A stretch of 64,000 nucleotides of DNA. Origin: Brevundimonas intermedia. Lineage in GTDB: Bacteria; Pseudomonadota; Alphaproteobacteria; Caulobacterales; Caulobacteraceae. The notes under the pieces are model-generated. The model did not search any database. It saw nothing but the letters and a program-made list of their open reading frames with translations, and was not told where the DNA came from. Positions 54,796-63,978 of this stretch are shown here, in pieces. The stretch's first letter is position 1. Each line of letters begins with the position of its first letter. The position numbers were made by a program, and so were the translations under genes. The DNA is taken from contig NZ_SPVH01000006.1 of assembly GCF_004614235.1 (NCBI RefSeq), forward strand, positions 1,302,001 to 1,366,000. The letters run 5' to 3'.

Positions 54796-57429
54796 TTACT
54801 CGGCGGGCTTGGTCTTTTTAGCGGGTGCGTTCTTCGCCGGAGCCTTCTTCGCGGTGGGCTTCTTGGCTGCGGCCTTTTTCGGGGCTGCGGCCTTCTTGGC
54901 GGCCGGGGCCTTCTTCTTCGGCGCGGCGCCGGCCTTGGCGGCAAGCAGGGGCAGGGCGTCTTCCAGGGTCAGGTCTTCGGGCGCCGTTCCCTTGGGCAGG
55001 GTGGCGTTGATCTTGCCGGACTTGACGTAGGGACCGAAGCGGCCGGCCATGACGTGGATCGGCTCGCCCGTTTCCGGGTGGGCGCCCAGATCCTTGAGCG
55101 GAGCCGTGGCGGCGCCGCGACCGGGACGACCGGCGCGCTTTTCGGCCAGCAGGGCGACGGCGCGGTTCAGACCGACCTCGAACACCTCGTCGATGTCCGA
55201 GACGTTCGCATAGGTGCCGGCGTGCAGGACGAAGGGCCCGTAACGGCCCAGGCCCGCCGTGATCATCTTGCCGTCCTCGGGGTGGACCCCGACCTCGCGC
55301 GGCAGGGCCAGCAGACGCAGGGCCTGGTCCAGCGACAGGGAGGCCGGCGACCAGCCCTTGGGCAGGGACGAGCGTTTGGGCTTTTCACCCTCCGGCGGCG
55401 TGATTTCGACGTAAGGGCCGAAGCGGCCGATCTTGAGTTGCACCGGCTGGCCGGTCTCGGGATCCATACCCAGTTCGCGGTCGCCGCTTTCGGCCGAACC
55501 GTCTTCGGCCGACGGGCTGGCGACGGGGCGGGTGTATTTGCAGTCCGGATAGCGTTCACAGCCGATGAAGGCGCCGAACCGGCTGGTCTTCAGGCTGAGT
55601 TGGCCGATGTGGCACAGGGGGCATTCGCGCGGGTCCGAGCCGTCTTCCTTGGCCGGGAAGATGTGCGCGCCCAGGCTTTCGTTCAGGGCGTCCAGAATGG
55701 CGGTGGTGCGCAGTTCGCCGGCGGCTTGCGTCGCGGCGTGGAAGTCCGACCAGAACTCGCGCAGCAGCACCTTCCAGTCCAGTTGACCGGCCGACACCTC
55801 GTCCAGACGCGTCTCCAGCGCGGCGGTGAAGTCGTACTCCACCCATTTGCGGAAGAACTGTTCCAGGAAGGCCGTGACCAGCCGTCCCTTGTCCTCGGGA
55901 TAGAAGCGGTTCTTGTCGACGCGGACGTATTCGCGGTCGCGCAGGGTCGACAGGGTCGAGGCGTAGGTCGAGGGGCGGCCGATGCCCAGCTCTTCCAGCT
56001 TCTTGACCAAGGTGGCTTCCGAATAGCGCGGGGGCGGTTCGGTGAAATGCTGGTCGGTGCGGATGGCGTCGACCTTGGCCTTGGCGCCTTCCTTCAGGGC
56101 CGGCAGGCGGCTGGTGTCGTCGCTCTCGTCCTCTTCGGCGCCCTTCTGCTTCTCGTCGCGGCCTTCCTCATAGACGGCCATGAAGCCGTCGAAGGTGACG
56201 ACCTGGCCGGTGGCCCGCAGGCCGGTCAGGCCGTCGGGCGTCTCGATATCGACCGTGGTGCGGTCCATGCGGGCCGCCTCCATCTGGGAGGCGACCATCC
56301 GTTTCCAGATCAGCTCGTAGAGGCGCTGAAGATCGGATTCGAGGCGCAGGCTGTCGGGATGGCGGGCGATGTTGGTCGGTCGGATCGCTTCGTGCGCTTC
56401 CTGAGCATTCTTGGCCTTGGTCTTGTAATAGCGGGGTTCCTGCGGAACGAAGGCCGGGCCGAACTGCTGGCTGATGACCTCGCGCGCCTGGGCGATGCCC
56501 TCGGGCGTGGTCTGGACGCCGTCGGTCCGCATATAGGTGATCAGGCCGCCGGTCTCGTCCACGCCCTCATACAGTTTCTGCGCCGCCTGCATGGTGCGCT
56601 GGGCGGAAAAGCCCAGCTTGCGCGAGGCTTCCTGCTGCAGGGTCGAGGTGGTGAAGGGCGGGGCCGGGTTGCGGCGCACCGGCTTCTTCTCGACCGAGTT
56701 GATGGTGAAGTCGCCGGCGTCGATGGCCGCGCGCGCGGCCGCGGCGGTCGCCTCGTCCTTGATGTCCAGACGCTGGACCCGCTTGCCCTCATGCTTGACC
56801 AGGCGGGCGGTGAAGGGCGGGCTGTCGGCGTTCAGGTCGGCCTCGATGGACCAGTATTCCTGGGCCTTGAACTTCTCGATCTCCATCTCGCGATCGACGA
56901 CGATGCGAAGCGCGACCGACTGAACGCGGCCAGCGGAACGGGCGCCCGGCAGCTTGCGCCACAGGACCGGCGAGAGGGTGAAGCCGACCAGATAGTCCAG
57001 CGCGCGGCGAGCCAGATAGGCCTCGACCAGCTCCATGTCGATCTGGCGCGGATTGGCCATGGCGTCCAAGACGGCGGACTTGGTGATGGCGTTGAAGGTG
57101 ACGCGCTCGACGTGCGTGTCCTTCAGCACCTTCTTCTTGTTCAGCACTTCGAGCACGTGCCAGCTGATGGCTTCCCCTTCGCGGTCGGGGTCGGTCGCCA
57201 GGATGACGCGGTCGGCGCGCTTGGCGGCCTCGGCGATTTCGGACAGGCGCTTGGCGCCCTTGGCGTCGGCCTCCCAGTGCATCGAGAAGTCGTCGTCGGG
57301 CAGGACCGAGCCGTCCTTAGACGGCAGGTCGCGGACGTGGCCGTAGGAGGCCAGGACTTCGTAGTCCGGGCCGAGATACTTATTGATGGTCTTGGCCTTT
57401 GCGGGGCTCTCGACGATGACGAGGTTCAT
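54796..57429 (-). CDS. topA: DNA topoisomerase I
   Basis: 877 residues. The TOPRIM domain is at the N-terminus (MNLVIVESPAKAKTINKYLG, with DPDREGEAISWHV). The active-site tyrosine is in GLITYMRTDGVQTTPEGIAQ. One C4 zinc ribbon follows (ECPLCHIGQLSLK and CERYPDC) and then topoisomerase C-terminal repeats with KIGRFGPYVEI and GRFGPYVKSGK. The last ~40 residues are an Ala/Lys tail (AAPKKKAPAAKKAAAPKKAA), like histone H1 tails. It relaxes negative supercoils. Start at 57429 rather than the 27-codon extension. Confidence 0.97.
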   Translation of the reverse strand: MNLVIVESPAKAKTINKYLGPDYEVLASYGHVRDLPSKDGSVLPDDDFSMHWEADAKGAKRLSEIAEAAKRADRVILATDPDREGEAISWHVLEVLNKKKVLKDTHVERVTFNAITKSAVLDAMANPRQIDMELVEAYLARRALDYLVGFTLSPVLWRKLPGARSAGRVQSVALRIVVDREMEIEKFKAQEYWSIEADLNADSPPFTARLVKHEGKRVQRLDIKDEATAAAARAAIDAGDFTINSVEKKPVRRNPAPPFTTSTLQQEASRKLGFSAQRTMQAAQKLYEGVDETGGLITYMRTDGVQTTPEGIAQAREVISQQFGPAFVPQEPRYYKTKAKNAQEAHEAIRPTNIARHPDSLRLESDLQRLYELIWKRMVASQMEAARMDRTTVDIETPDGLTGLRATGQVVTFDGFMAVYEEGRDEKQKGAEEDESDDTSRLPALKEGAKAKVDAIRTDQHFTEPPPRYSEATLVKKLEELGIGRPSTYASTLSTLRDREYVRVDKNRFYPEDKGRLVTAFLEQFFRKWVEYDFTAALETRLDEVSAGQLDWKVLLREFWSDFHAATQAAGELRTTAILDALNESLGAHIFPAKEDGSDPRECPLCHIGQLSLKTSRFGAFIGCERYPDCKYTRPVASPSAEDGSAESGDRELGMDPETGQPVQLKIGRFGPYVEITPPEGEKPKRSSLPKGWSPASLSLDQALRLLALPREVGVHPEDGKMITAGLGRYGPFVLHAGTYANVSDIDEVFEVGLNRAVALLAEKRAGRPGRGAATAPLKDLGAHPETGEPIHVMAGRFGPYVKSGKINATLPKGTAPEDLTLEDALPLLAAKAGAAPKKKAPAAKKAAAPKKAAAKKPTAKKAPAKNAPAKKTKPAE

Positions 57430-57567
57430 ATCTGTCCGGTCTCGGGAAGGGGCGCGAACGTGGTTGGAGCGGGGCCGTGTGTCAATCGCACCTGTCGTCT
57501 TACAGCCCAAGGTAGTTGTGTTTTAATGAAACGCGGTTAGATTGCGAGACTGGCAACGGAGGCGATC

Positions 57568-57762
57568 ATGGCGACGGCACACCCCCAATCGGCGAGCGCG
57601 CCGGAGTTCCGATCCGACATCAAGGCGGCGGCCTTTCCCACGCGGGAATATATCGGCGCCATGGCGCTGGAAATGGCCCGGCTGGCGCGCGACGAGGGCG
57701 ACGCCCGGCTGGCGGGAATGCTGGAACAGGTCGCGGGCGTGGCGGGCAATCCGGCCGCCTAG
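57568..57762 (+). CDS. Small conserved-looking protein of unknown function
   Basis: 64 residues: MATAHPQSASAPEFRSDIKA followed by FPTREYIGAMALEMARLARDEGDARLAGMLEQVAG. It is soluble and largely helical. A strong ACGGAGGCGATC ribosome-binding site precedes the ATG, and a weak promoter (TTGTGT, 57516-57521, and TAGATT, 57538-57543, 16 bases apart) lies upstream, so I believe it is a real gene. It is divergent from topA and its stop overlaps the dprA stop by four bases, convergently. No function can be given. Confidence 0.7.
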   Translation: MATAHPQSASAPEFRSDIKAAAFPTREYIGAMALEMARLARDEGDARLAGMLEQVAGVAGNPAA

Positions 57763-58832
57763 ACCGAGGCCAGACCGCCGGGCAGCAGTTCGGCGCGGCC
57801 GGTCAGGCTGAGCTCCAGCAGGGCCGCGGCGACCTGGGAGACGGGTGTGTTGAGCGCGCGGGCGATCTCGTCGCGCGGCGTCGGCGTGGGCGAGAGCAGG
57901 GCGGCGACGCGGTCGAGGAAGGCGTCGTCGATGTCGCCGTCGAATCTCATTTGATCCGCCGCCGGCTCGCGCAGGGTGCGCAGGGTGTCGAAGGCGCGGT
58001 CGATGTCCTCGATACCCTCGCACAGGATCGCCCCCTGACGCAGCAGTTCGTTGGGGCCGCGCGCGCGGGGATCCAGCGGCGAGCCGGGCACGGCGAAGAC
58101 GTCGCGGCCCTGTTCGGCGGCGAGGCGGGCGGTGATCAGCGAGCCGGACCTGATCTCGGCCTCGACCACCACCACGCCGCGCGACAGGCCGGAAATGATG
58201 CGGTTGCGGCGGGGGAAGTCTCTAGCCTGGGCGCGGGCGCCCACCGGGCTTTCGGAGACGATGCAGCCCTGATCCGTCAGGCGGGCGTAGAGGTCGGCGT
58301 GTTCGGGGGGATAGATGTCGTTCACCCCGCCGCCCAGGACGGCGACGGTTCCGGTCGGAAGGCTTCCTTCGTGGGCGGCGGCGTCGATGCCCCGCGCCAT
58401 GCCCGAGACGACGACATGGCCGGCCTGACCCAGTTGTTGCGCCAGGCCGCGCGCGATCCGCTGACCGCCCGCAGAGGCGATGCGGGCGCCGACGATGGCG
58501 ACGGCGGGTTGGTTCAGCAGGTCGGCGCGGCCGCGGGTCCACAGGATGGGCGGGGGCGGATCCAGGGCGGCCAGCATCTCGGGATATCCCGCGTCGCCGA
58601 GCACCAGCAGACGGGCGCCGATGGCTTCGCCGGCGGCCAGTTCACGCTCGACCGCCTCGACCGGCGGGGGCGTGGAGGCGGCGCCGGACTTGCGCACCAG
58701 ATCGGGCAGGGCCGCCAGCGCGCTGGCGGCGGACCCATAGCGACCGATGAGTTGGGCGAACGTGACGGGACCGATGCGGTCGGTGCGGGCGAGCCGCAGC
58801 CGGGCGAAGCGTTCGGCCGGGCTCAGGCTCAC
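57759..58832 (-). CDS. dprA: DNA-processing protein DprA (GTG start)
   Basis: 357 residues from the GTG at 58832 that overlaps the plsY stop (GTGA). A SAM-like N-terminal domain (RIGPVTFAQLIGRYG) leads to the Rossmann-type DprA domain: AIVGARIASAGGQRIARGLA, VVVSGMARGIDAAAHEGSLP, and FPRRNRIISGLSRGVVVVEA. A winged-helix C-terminus follows (RDEIARALNTPVSQVAAALL). DprA loads RecA onto incoming ssDNA in transformation. The genome may therefore be competent, though no other com genes are in view. Confidence 0.95.
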   Translation of the reverse strand: MSLSPAERFARLRLARTDRIGPVTFAQLIGRYGSAASALAALPDLVRKSGAASTPPPVEAVERELAAGEAIGARLLVLGDAGYPEMLAALDPPPPILWTRGRADLLNQPAVAIVGARIASAGGQRIARGLAQQLGQAGHVVVSGMARGIDAAAHEGSLPTGTVAVLGGGVNDIYPPEHADLYARLTDQGCIVSESPVGARAQARDFPRRNRIISGLSRGVVVVEAEIRSGSLITARLAAEQGRDVFAVPGSPLDPRARGPNELLRQGAILCEGIEDIDRAFDTLRTLREPAADQMRFDGDIDDAFLDRVAALLSPTPTPRDEIARALNTPVSQVAAALLELSLTGRAELLPGGLASV

Positions 58833-59467
58833 GCCTTCTTGGCCCCGATACGCGGTTCCTCGCCCTTCAGCAGTCGGGCGATGTTCTGGTGGTGGCGGAC
58901 CCAGATCAGGACAGCGGCGAAGACGGTCAGGGCGAGGATGGGCAGGCCCACCGGCAGGCCGACGACGGCGAGCGGCAGCAGGGCCAGCAGGGGCGCGGTC
59001 GCCGCCGAGATCAGGGCGGCCAGCGACGAATAGCGGAACAGGAAGGCGGCAAGCAGCCATACGGCCCCCGCCATCAGGCCCAGCGGCCAGGCGGCGGCGA
59101 GCAGCAGGCCATAGAAGGTGGCGACGCCCTTGCCGCCCTTGAACTTCAGCCAGACGGGGAAGAGATGGCCGAGGAAGGCCGCGCCGCCGGCGATGGCGCC
59201 GGCCGTCTCGCTGTCGAACAGGTGACGGGCGATCAGCAGGGCGGCGGCGCCCTTGCCGGCGTCCAGCAGCAGGGTGGCCAGGGCTAGGTCCTTGCGGCCG
59301 GTGCGCAGGACATTTGTCGCGCCGATATTGCCCGAGCCGATGTTGCGCACGTCGCCGGCGCCCGCCGCGCGGGTGATCACCACGCCGAACGGGATCGAGC
59401 CGAGCAGATAGCCGCCCAGCGCGACGAGCGCCAAGGTCCCGAGCGCCGGGGCCACTAGATCCTGCAC
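58829..59467 (-). CDS. plsY: Acyl-phosphate glycerol-3-phosphate acyltransferase (GTG start)
   Basis: 212 residues with about five membrane spans. The family motifs are GYLLGSIPFGVVITRAAG, RNIGSGNIGATNVLRTGRK, LDAGKGAAALLIARHLF and LKFKGGKGVATFYGLLLA. It makes lysophosphatidic acid from acyl-phosphate (made by PlsX). The GTG at 59467 has GGGGAGCGAATC upstream, which decides it over the longer frame. It is the first gene of a plsY-dprA unit, next to topA. Confidence 0.95.
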   Translation of the reverse strand: MQDLVAPALGTLALVALGGYLLGSIPFGVVITRAAGAGDVRNIGSGNIGATNVLRTGRKDLALATLLLDAGKGAAALLIARHLFDSETAGAIAGGAAFLGHLFPVWLKFKGGKGVATFYGLLLAAAWPLGLMAGAVWLLAAFLFRYSSLAALISAATAPLLALLPLAVVGLPVGLPILALTVFAAVLIWVRHHQNIARLLKGEEPRIGAKKA

Positions 59468-59594
59468 GTTGATTCGCTCCCCGCGTGTCGTTGCGGCAAA
59501 ATGCGTCGGCGCGCGGCGCGGAGCAAGCGCGATCCGACCTCTTGACCCGACGATCGGCGCAGCGTCTGGTCCGCCCGCCTTGCCGGAGACTGTC

Positions 59595-60527
59595 ATGACT
59601 CGAATCCCCGCCGCCGCCGCCGTGATCCTGATGCTTTCCACGGCAGGTTGCGTCGGCGCGCCGCCTGTCCGTTCAACGCCTGTCGCCGGACCGGCTTTGG
59701 CCGCCTATTTCGACTGCGTGCGCGACGGCGGTGTAGCGATCTCGGCGCACCGGGCGGTCTCGGCGATGGATCAGCCTGAAAACTCCATCGCCGCCATTGA
59801 GGCGACCGGACAGGCCATTCCCAATGCGATCCTGGAGTTGGATGTCGTCCTGACCAAGGACCGGCAGTTGGTGCTGATGCACGACGAGACGATGGAGCGG
59901 ACCACCACCGGGCGCGGCCGGGTCGCAGACCTGACCCTGGCGCAGGTGAGACAGGCGCGGCTGAAGGCGTCGAACGGCGCCCCGACCCGCGCCGCGCCGC
60001 CGACCCTGGGCGAGGCGCTGGACGCCGCCGGGCGCGTCGGAGGCATCGCCAGCATCGACCTGAAGCCTGCGGACGGCGAGACGACCGTCGATCTGGCGCG
60101 GGCGGTGATCGATCAGGTGCGCCGGTCGCGGGCGTCAAACCGGGTGATCCTGATCACCTATAACGAGGCCGATGCCCGAGCGGTGGCGGCCATGGCGCCG
60201 GAGATGATGATTTCGGCCGGACTGAGCGGCGTGGACGATCTGCAAGGGCTGAACGCGCCGCAAATCCTGGCCTGGACCGGGACGCGCGAGGAACGGCCGG
60301 CCCTGTGGCGGGCGCTGCGCGAGGCCGGCGTCGAGGTGCAGTTCGGCACCCTGGGCCGGGAAGGCGTGCGCCGCGACGACCTATACGCCGCCGACGGCGA
60401 CGTGTCGGAATATCGCGACCTGACGCGCCAGGGCGTGACCGTGATCGCCACCGACACGCCGCTGGCCGTCAAGTCGGTGCTGGGCGTCGAGCTGGCCAAG
60501 GCGGCGACGTGCGAGCGGGTGCGCTGA
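59595..60527 (+). CDS. Glycerophosphodiester phosphodiesterase-like lipoprotein
   Basis: 310 residues. A short signal peptide with the lipobox-like TAGC (Cys19) leads to a GDPD TIM barrel. ISAHRAVSAMDQPENSIAAI holds the first histidine with its family pattern, ILELDVVLTKDRQLVLMHDE the Glu/Asp metal ligands and second histidine, and ASIDLKPADGE the next acidic site. It would cleave glycerophosphodiesters such as phospholipid headgroup leftovers in the periplasm. Start at 59595 rather than the 42-codon extension, which overlaps the plsY side. It diverges from plsY. Confidence 0.88.
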   Translation: MTRIPAAAAVILMLSTAGCVGAPPVRSTPVAGPALAAYFDCVRDGGVAISAHRAVSAMDQPENSIAAIEATGQAIPNAILELDVVLTKDRQLVLMHDETMERTTTGRGRVADLTLAQVRQARLKASNGAPTRAAPPTLGEALDAAGRVGGIASIDLKPADGETTVDLARAVIDQVRRSRASNRVILITYNEADARAVAAMAPEMMISAGLSGVDDLQGLNAPQILAWTGTREERPALWRALREAGVEVQFGTLGREGVRRDDLYAADGDVSEYRDLTRQGVTVIATDTPLAVKSVLGVELAKAATCERVR

Positions 60528-60530
60528 TCT

Positions 60531-61457
60531 TCAAGGTTTTGCGGGGAGCACCGTCATCAGGGCGCGGGTGAAGCCGACGGGGGCGACGGTCAGGTGGTCT
60601 TCGTCGGCCAGGACCGTGGATCGGACCGTCAGGCCGGGATAGGCGCGCGATTTCAGGGTGCGCTCCATCGTGCGGACATCGGCGACCATGTCGGCGCCGG
60701 AGGTGTTGCGGCGGTCGGGGCCGGGCACCTCCCAGCCGCCGATGTACATGAAGACGTCGGCGGGCAGGTCGCGATGGGTGCGGGCGTAGTCGGCCTCCAT
60801 CCCCATGATGTGGCGCTTGTCGTACCAGAAGGACGGGCTGCCCAGGACATAGGCGTGGAACAGGCCGGGGTCGGTGAACAGGATCTGGGCGCCCAGCAGG
60901 CCGCCGTAGGAATGGCCCAACAGGATGCGGCGCGCGGGATCGGCGCGGAAGCGGCTCTCGACGAAGGGCAGGGCCTGGGTCTTCAGATAGGTCTGATAGG
61001 CGGGACCGCCGCCGCGAAGCATGGGCGCGGCGTCACGCGGTGCGTTCGGGGTCGGGGTGTAGTCGCGGTTTCGACTGACGGTGCCGCTGTCGCCGCGCGA
61101 ATAGGACAGGCCGACGAGGATGAACTCCTCGACCACGGGGCCGTCCAGGTTCACGCGCCGGGCGATCTGGCGAAGGATGGGGAAGGCGTAGTCCGCGTCG
61201 GTGACGTAGAGGACCGGGTAGCGGCGCTGGGGGCTGGTCTCGTAGCTGGCGGGCAGGCTGACGAAGACCTGATAGTCGCGGCCGGAGACGGGGTCCGGCA
61301 CGGTCCAGACCTGGGTGCCTGTCAGCATATAGGGCGCGCCTTCGGTCGGGATGGCTGGCGCAGGCGAGGACTGGGCGTCGGCCCGTTCCGAACAGCCCAT
61401 GACGGCGCCGGCCAGCAGAACCAGCCCCAGGCCGGCCGTGCGTTTCCAGATGGTCAT
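60531..61457 (-). CDS. Lipoprotein alpha/beta-hydrolase (IroE/Fes-like esterase)
   Basis: 308 residues. The signal peptide ends in a lipobox-like VMGC (Cys about residue 22). The esterase fold shows YPVLYVTDADYAFPILRQIA, the nucleophile elbow RRILLGHSYGGLLGAQILF, SPSFWYDKRHI, and a C-terminal histidine in ADEDHLTVAP. The group includes siderophore esterases of the IroE type and other carboxylesterases. It converges tail-to-tail with the phosphodiesterase gene, three bases apart. Confidence 0.87.
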   Translation of the reverse strand: MTIWKRTAGLGLVLLAGAVMGCSERADAQSSPAPAIPTEGAPYMLTGTQVWTVPDPVSGRDYQVFVSLPASYETSPQRRYPVLYVTDADYAFPILRQIARRVNLDGPVVEEFILVGLSYSRGDSGTVSRNRDYTPTPNAPRDAAPMLRGGGPAYQTYLKTQALPFVESRFRADPARRILLGHSYGGLLGAQILFTDPGLFHAYVLGSPSFWYDKRHIMGMEADYARTHRDLPADVFMYIGGWEVPGPDRRNTSGADMVADVRTMERTLKSRAYPGLTVRSTVLADEDHLTVAPVGFTRALMTVLPAKP

Positions 61458-61523
61458 GACCGATTCCCCGATAAGCTTCACTGTCGTTGAGCCTAGGGCG
61501 GAATGTGGCGGAAAGCCGGAGGG

Positions 61524-62795
61524 TCAGTGAACCTTGCGACCACCCACCCAGGTTCCGATCACCTTGCCCTGGAGCCTGCGGCCGTCGAACGGGGAGTTCT
61601 TGGATTTGGAGTGCAGGGCGTCGGCGTCGACGATGATCGGGGCGCCGAGGTCGAACAGGACCAGGTCTGCGGGCGCGCCTTCGGCCAGAACCCCGGCGTC
61701 GAGCCCCAGCAGGGCCGCCGGTCCCTGGGTCAGGGGGCGCAGCACGTCCAGCAGGTCCAGCCCGTCCTCGTGGTGCAGGGTCAGGGCGGCGGGCAGCAGG
61801 GTCTCCAGGCCGACGGCGCCGGGCGCGGCCTCGGCGAAGGGGCGGCGCTTGTCCTCGGCGGGGGCGGGGGCGTGGGCGGAGGTGATGACGTCGATCAGAC
61901 CCTCGCGCACCGCCTCGACCAGGGCCTGACGATCCGCCTCGGAGCGCAGCGGCGGGTCCAGCCGGTAGAAGGTGCGATAGTCGCCGATGTCCACCTCGTT
62001 GAAGCACAGGTGGTTGATCGAGACGCTGACGGCGACCTCAAGGCCCTTGGCGCGGGCGCGGGCCAGGGTTTCCAGAGCGCCCTCGGTCGAGATTTGATCG
62101 ACCAGGAAGCGGGCGCCGGTCTGTTCGACCAGGGCCAGGTCGCGCTCCAGCCCGATGCGCTCGGCGATGGCCGGACTGCCGGACAGACCCAGCCGCGTGG
62201 CCAGTTCGCCGGAGGCGGCGACGGCCCCCTCCGTCAGCCAGGGATCGGACGGACGACAGGCGATCAGGGCGTTGAAGGCGGCGGCGTAGCTCATCACCCG
62301 TTGCAGGGTGCGGCTGTTGACGATGACCTTGTCGCCGTCGGTGAAATACAGGGCGCCGGCTTCGTCCATCAGGCCGATCTCGGCCATCCGCTGGCCGTCC
62401 AGGGCCTTGGTCGCCGCGCCGGCCGCCCGGACATTGACCAGGTTCAGGGCCGCGCCGCGCCGCTGGATGAAGTCGATCATCGCCGGGTCATCGACGGCAG
62501 GGTCGGTGTCGGGCTGGACGACAATGGTGGTCACGCCCCCGGCCGCGGCGGCCAGGCTGGCGGACTTCAGCGTCTCCTTGGGCTCGGCGCCCGGTTCGCC
62601 GGTCTTGACCCGGATGTCGATCAGGCCGGGCGCGAGGCACAGGCCGTCGGCGTCGATCAGCTGATCGGCTTCGATGGGCGATGCGCCATGGACGACGCGG
62701 ACGATGCGGCCGTCCTCGATCAGGAGGCCGCCGGGGCCGTCATAGTCGGTGGCGGGATCCAGCAGGCGGGCGTTGACGATGGCGACAGTGGTCAT
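61524..62795 (-). CDS. pyrC: Dihydroorotase-like protein, metal ligands lost (pseudo-DHOase)
   Basis: 423 residues of the dihydroorotase/amidohydrolase family: APGLIDIRVKTGEPGAEPKE at the metal site, LAAAAGGVTTIVVQPDTDP, and VITSAHAPAPAEDKRRPF. The family's DxHxH is replaced by DIRVK, and the DHAP(H) metal aspartate is replaced by AHAPA. It is therefore unlikely to hydrolyse dihydroorotate, and resembles the non-catalytic PyrC' (PyrX) that stabilises PyrB in Pseudomonas. It follows pyrB, with element D between. The GGAGG ribosome-binding site lies at the edge of element D. Confidence 0.88.
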   Translation of the reverse strand: MTTVAIVNARLLDPATDYDGPGGLLIEDGRIVRVVHGASPIEADQLIDADGLCLAPGLIDIRVKTGEPGAEPKETLKSASLAAAAGGVTTIVVQPDTDPAVDDPAMIDFIQRRGAALNLVNVRAAGAATKALDGQRMAEIGLMDEAGALYFTDGDKVIVNSRTLQRVMSYAAAFNALIACRPSDPWLTEGAVAASGELATRLGLSGSPAIAERIGLERDLALVEQTGARFLVDQISTEGALETLARARAKGLEVAVSVSINHLCFNEVDIGDYRTFYRLDPPLRSEADRQALVEAVREGLIDVITSAHAPAPAEDKRRPFAEAAPGAVGLETLLPAALTLHHEDGLDLLDVLRPLTQGPAALLGLDAGVLAEGAPADLVLFDLGAPIIVDADALHSKSKNSPFDGRRLQGKVIGTWVGGRKVH

Positions 62796-62798
62796 CGG

Positions 62799-62985
62799 AA
62801 ATCCTCCACCGAGAAGCGAAGCGGAACGGGGGAGGGGGACCGCGAAGCGGTGGAGGGGGCGAGGGAGCGCGCGATGTCGGACGGCTGCAATGGATCGGAA
62901 GGTCGGCGGCAGACGCGGAATCCGCTTCCGCCCCCTCCACCACGCTGCGCGCGGTCCCCCTCCCCCGCGATGCGGGGGAGGATTT
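62799..62985. repeat. Intergenic inverted-repeat element D
   Basis: 187 bp filling most of the pyrB-pyrC gap. A perfect 9-bp terminal repeat, AAATCCTCC (62799-62807) with GGAGGATTT (62977-62985), encloses an inner pair: GGGGGAGGGGGACCGCG and TGGAGGGGGC (62827-62860) against CCCCCTCCA and CGCGGTCCCCCTCCCCC (62931-62966). Its pyrC-side end provides the pyrC ribosome-binding site. Elements A, B and C share the C/G-run hairpin plan. Confidence 0.85.
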
Positions 62986-62997
62986 GAGCGGCGACCA

Positions 62998-63978
62998 TCA
63001 CTTGTCCCCCCAACGGGCGGAGAGGGAGGCCAGCACGGCCATGCGGGCGGCGACGCCCATCTCGACCTGATCCTGGATCAGGGAGACGTCCAGGTCGTCG
63101 GCGACGTCGGAATCGATCTCGACGCCGCGGTTCATCGGGCCGGGGTGCATGACCCTGGCGCCCGGCTTGGCCCAGGCCAGCTTCTCGCGATCCAGGCCCC
63201 AGAAGCGGAAATACTCGCGGGTCGAGGGCACCAGGGCGCCGGCCATCCGCTCAAGCTGCAGGCGCAGCATCATGACCACGTCGCAGCCTTGCAGCCCCTC
63301 GCGCATGTCGTGGAAGACCTCGCAGCCCCAGCGGTCGGCGTCGCCGGGCACCAGGGTCGGCGGGCCGATCAGGCGAACGCGCGCGCCCATCATCTGAAGC
63401 AGGGCGACGTTGGAGCGGGCCACGCGGCTGTGGGTGATGTCGCCGCAGATGGCCACGGTCAGGCTGGTCACGTCGCCGAAGGCGCGGCGCATCGACAGCA
63501 GGTCCAGCAGGGCTTGGGTCGGGTGTTCGTGGCGGCCGTCCCCGGCGTTGACGACGGCGCAGCCGACCTTCTGGCTCAGCAGTTCCGCCGCGCCCGAAGC
63601 ACCGTGGCGGATGACCAGAATATCGGGCTTCATGGCGTTCAGCGTCACCGCCGTATCGATCAGGGTCTCGCCCTTCTTCACCGAGGACGAGCCGACCGGC
63701 ATGGTGACCACGTCGGCGCCCAGTCGCTTGGCCGCGATCTCGAACGAGGAACTGGTGCGGGTCGAGTTCTCGAAGAACAGGTTCACGACGGTGCGGCCGT
63801 GCAGCAGATCCAGCGCCTTGGACGACTGGCGATTGAAGTCGACGAAGGCGTCGCCGAGATCCAGCAACTGCGGGGTGACGAACGGATTGAGGTCCGACGC
63901 GGCGAGGAAGTGGGGTTTCGGGAACGGGACCAGCCGGTCGCGGATGGTCTGGTCGGTGACGTCTGAGGGCTGGGTCAT
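62998..63978 (-). CDS. pyrB: Aspartate carbamoyltransferase catalytic subunit
   Basis: 326 residues. The carbamoyl-phosphate loop is [20 protein letters not shown] and the mobile loop [40 protein letters not shown] and [15 protein letters not shown] are also diagnostic. It commits carbamoyl phosphate to pyrimidine synthesis. No regulatory pyrI is visible; in this class pyrB assembles with the DHOase-like partner instead. Start at 63978, with downstream window sequence adding nothing. Confidence 0.96.
   Translation of the reverse strand: MTQPSDVTDQTIRDRLVPFPKPHFLAASDLNPFVTPQLLDLGDAFVDFNRQSSKALDLLHGRTVVNLFFENSTRTSSSFEIAAKRLGADVVTMPVGSSSVKKGETLIDTAVTLNAMKPDILVIRHGASGAAELLSQKVGCAVVNAGDGRHEHPTQALLDLLSMRRAFGDVTSLTVAICGDITHSRVARSNVALLQMMGARVRLIGPPTLVPGDADRWGCEVFHDMREGLQGCDVVMMLRLQLERMAGALVPSTREYFRFWGLDREKLAWAKPGARVMHPGPMNRGVEIDSDVADDLDVSLIQDQVEMGVAARMAVLASLSARWGDK

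Noticed and set aside
54796..54930. Short direct repeats suggesting a CRISPR-like or VNTR array
   Set aside because: They are codon-level repeats of Lys/Ala/Pro in the topA tail, without uniform repeats and spacers.
54733..57540. 935-codon plus-strand open frame opposite topA
   Set aside because: topA has full motifs on the minus strand, and the plus frame runs through a repeat element.
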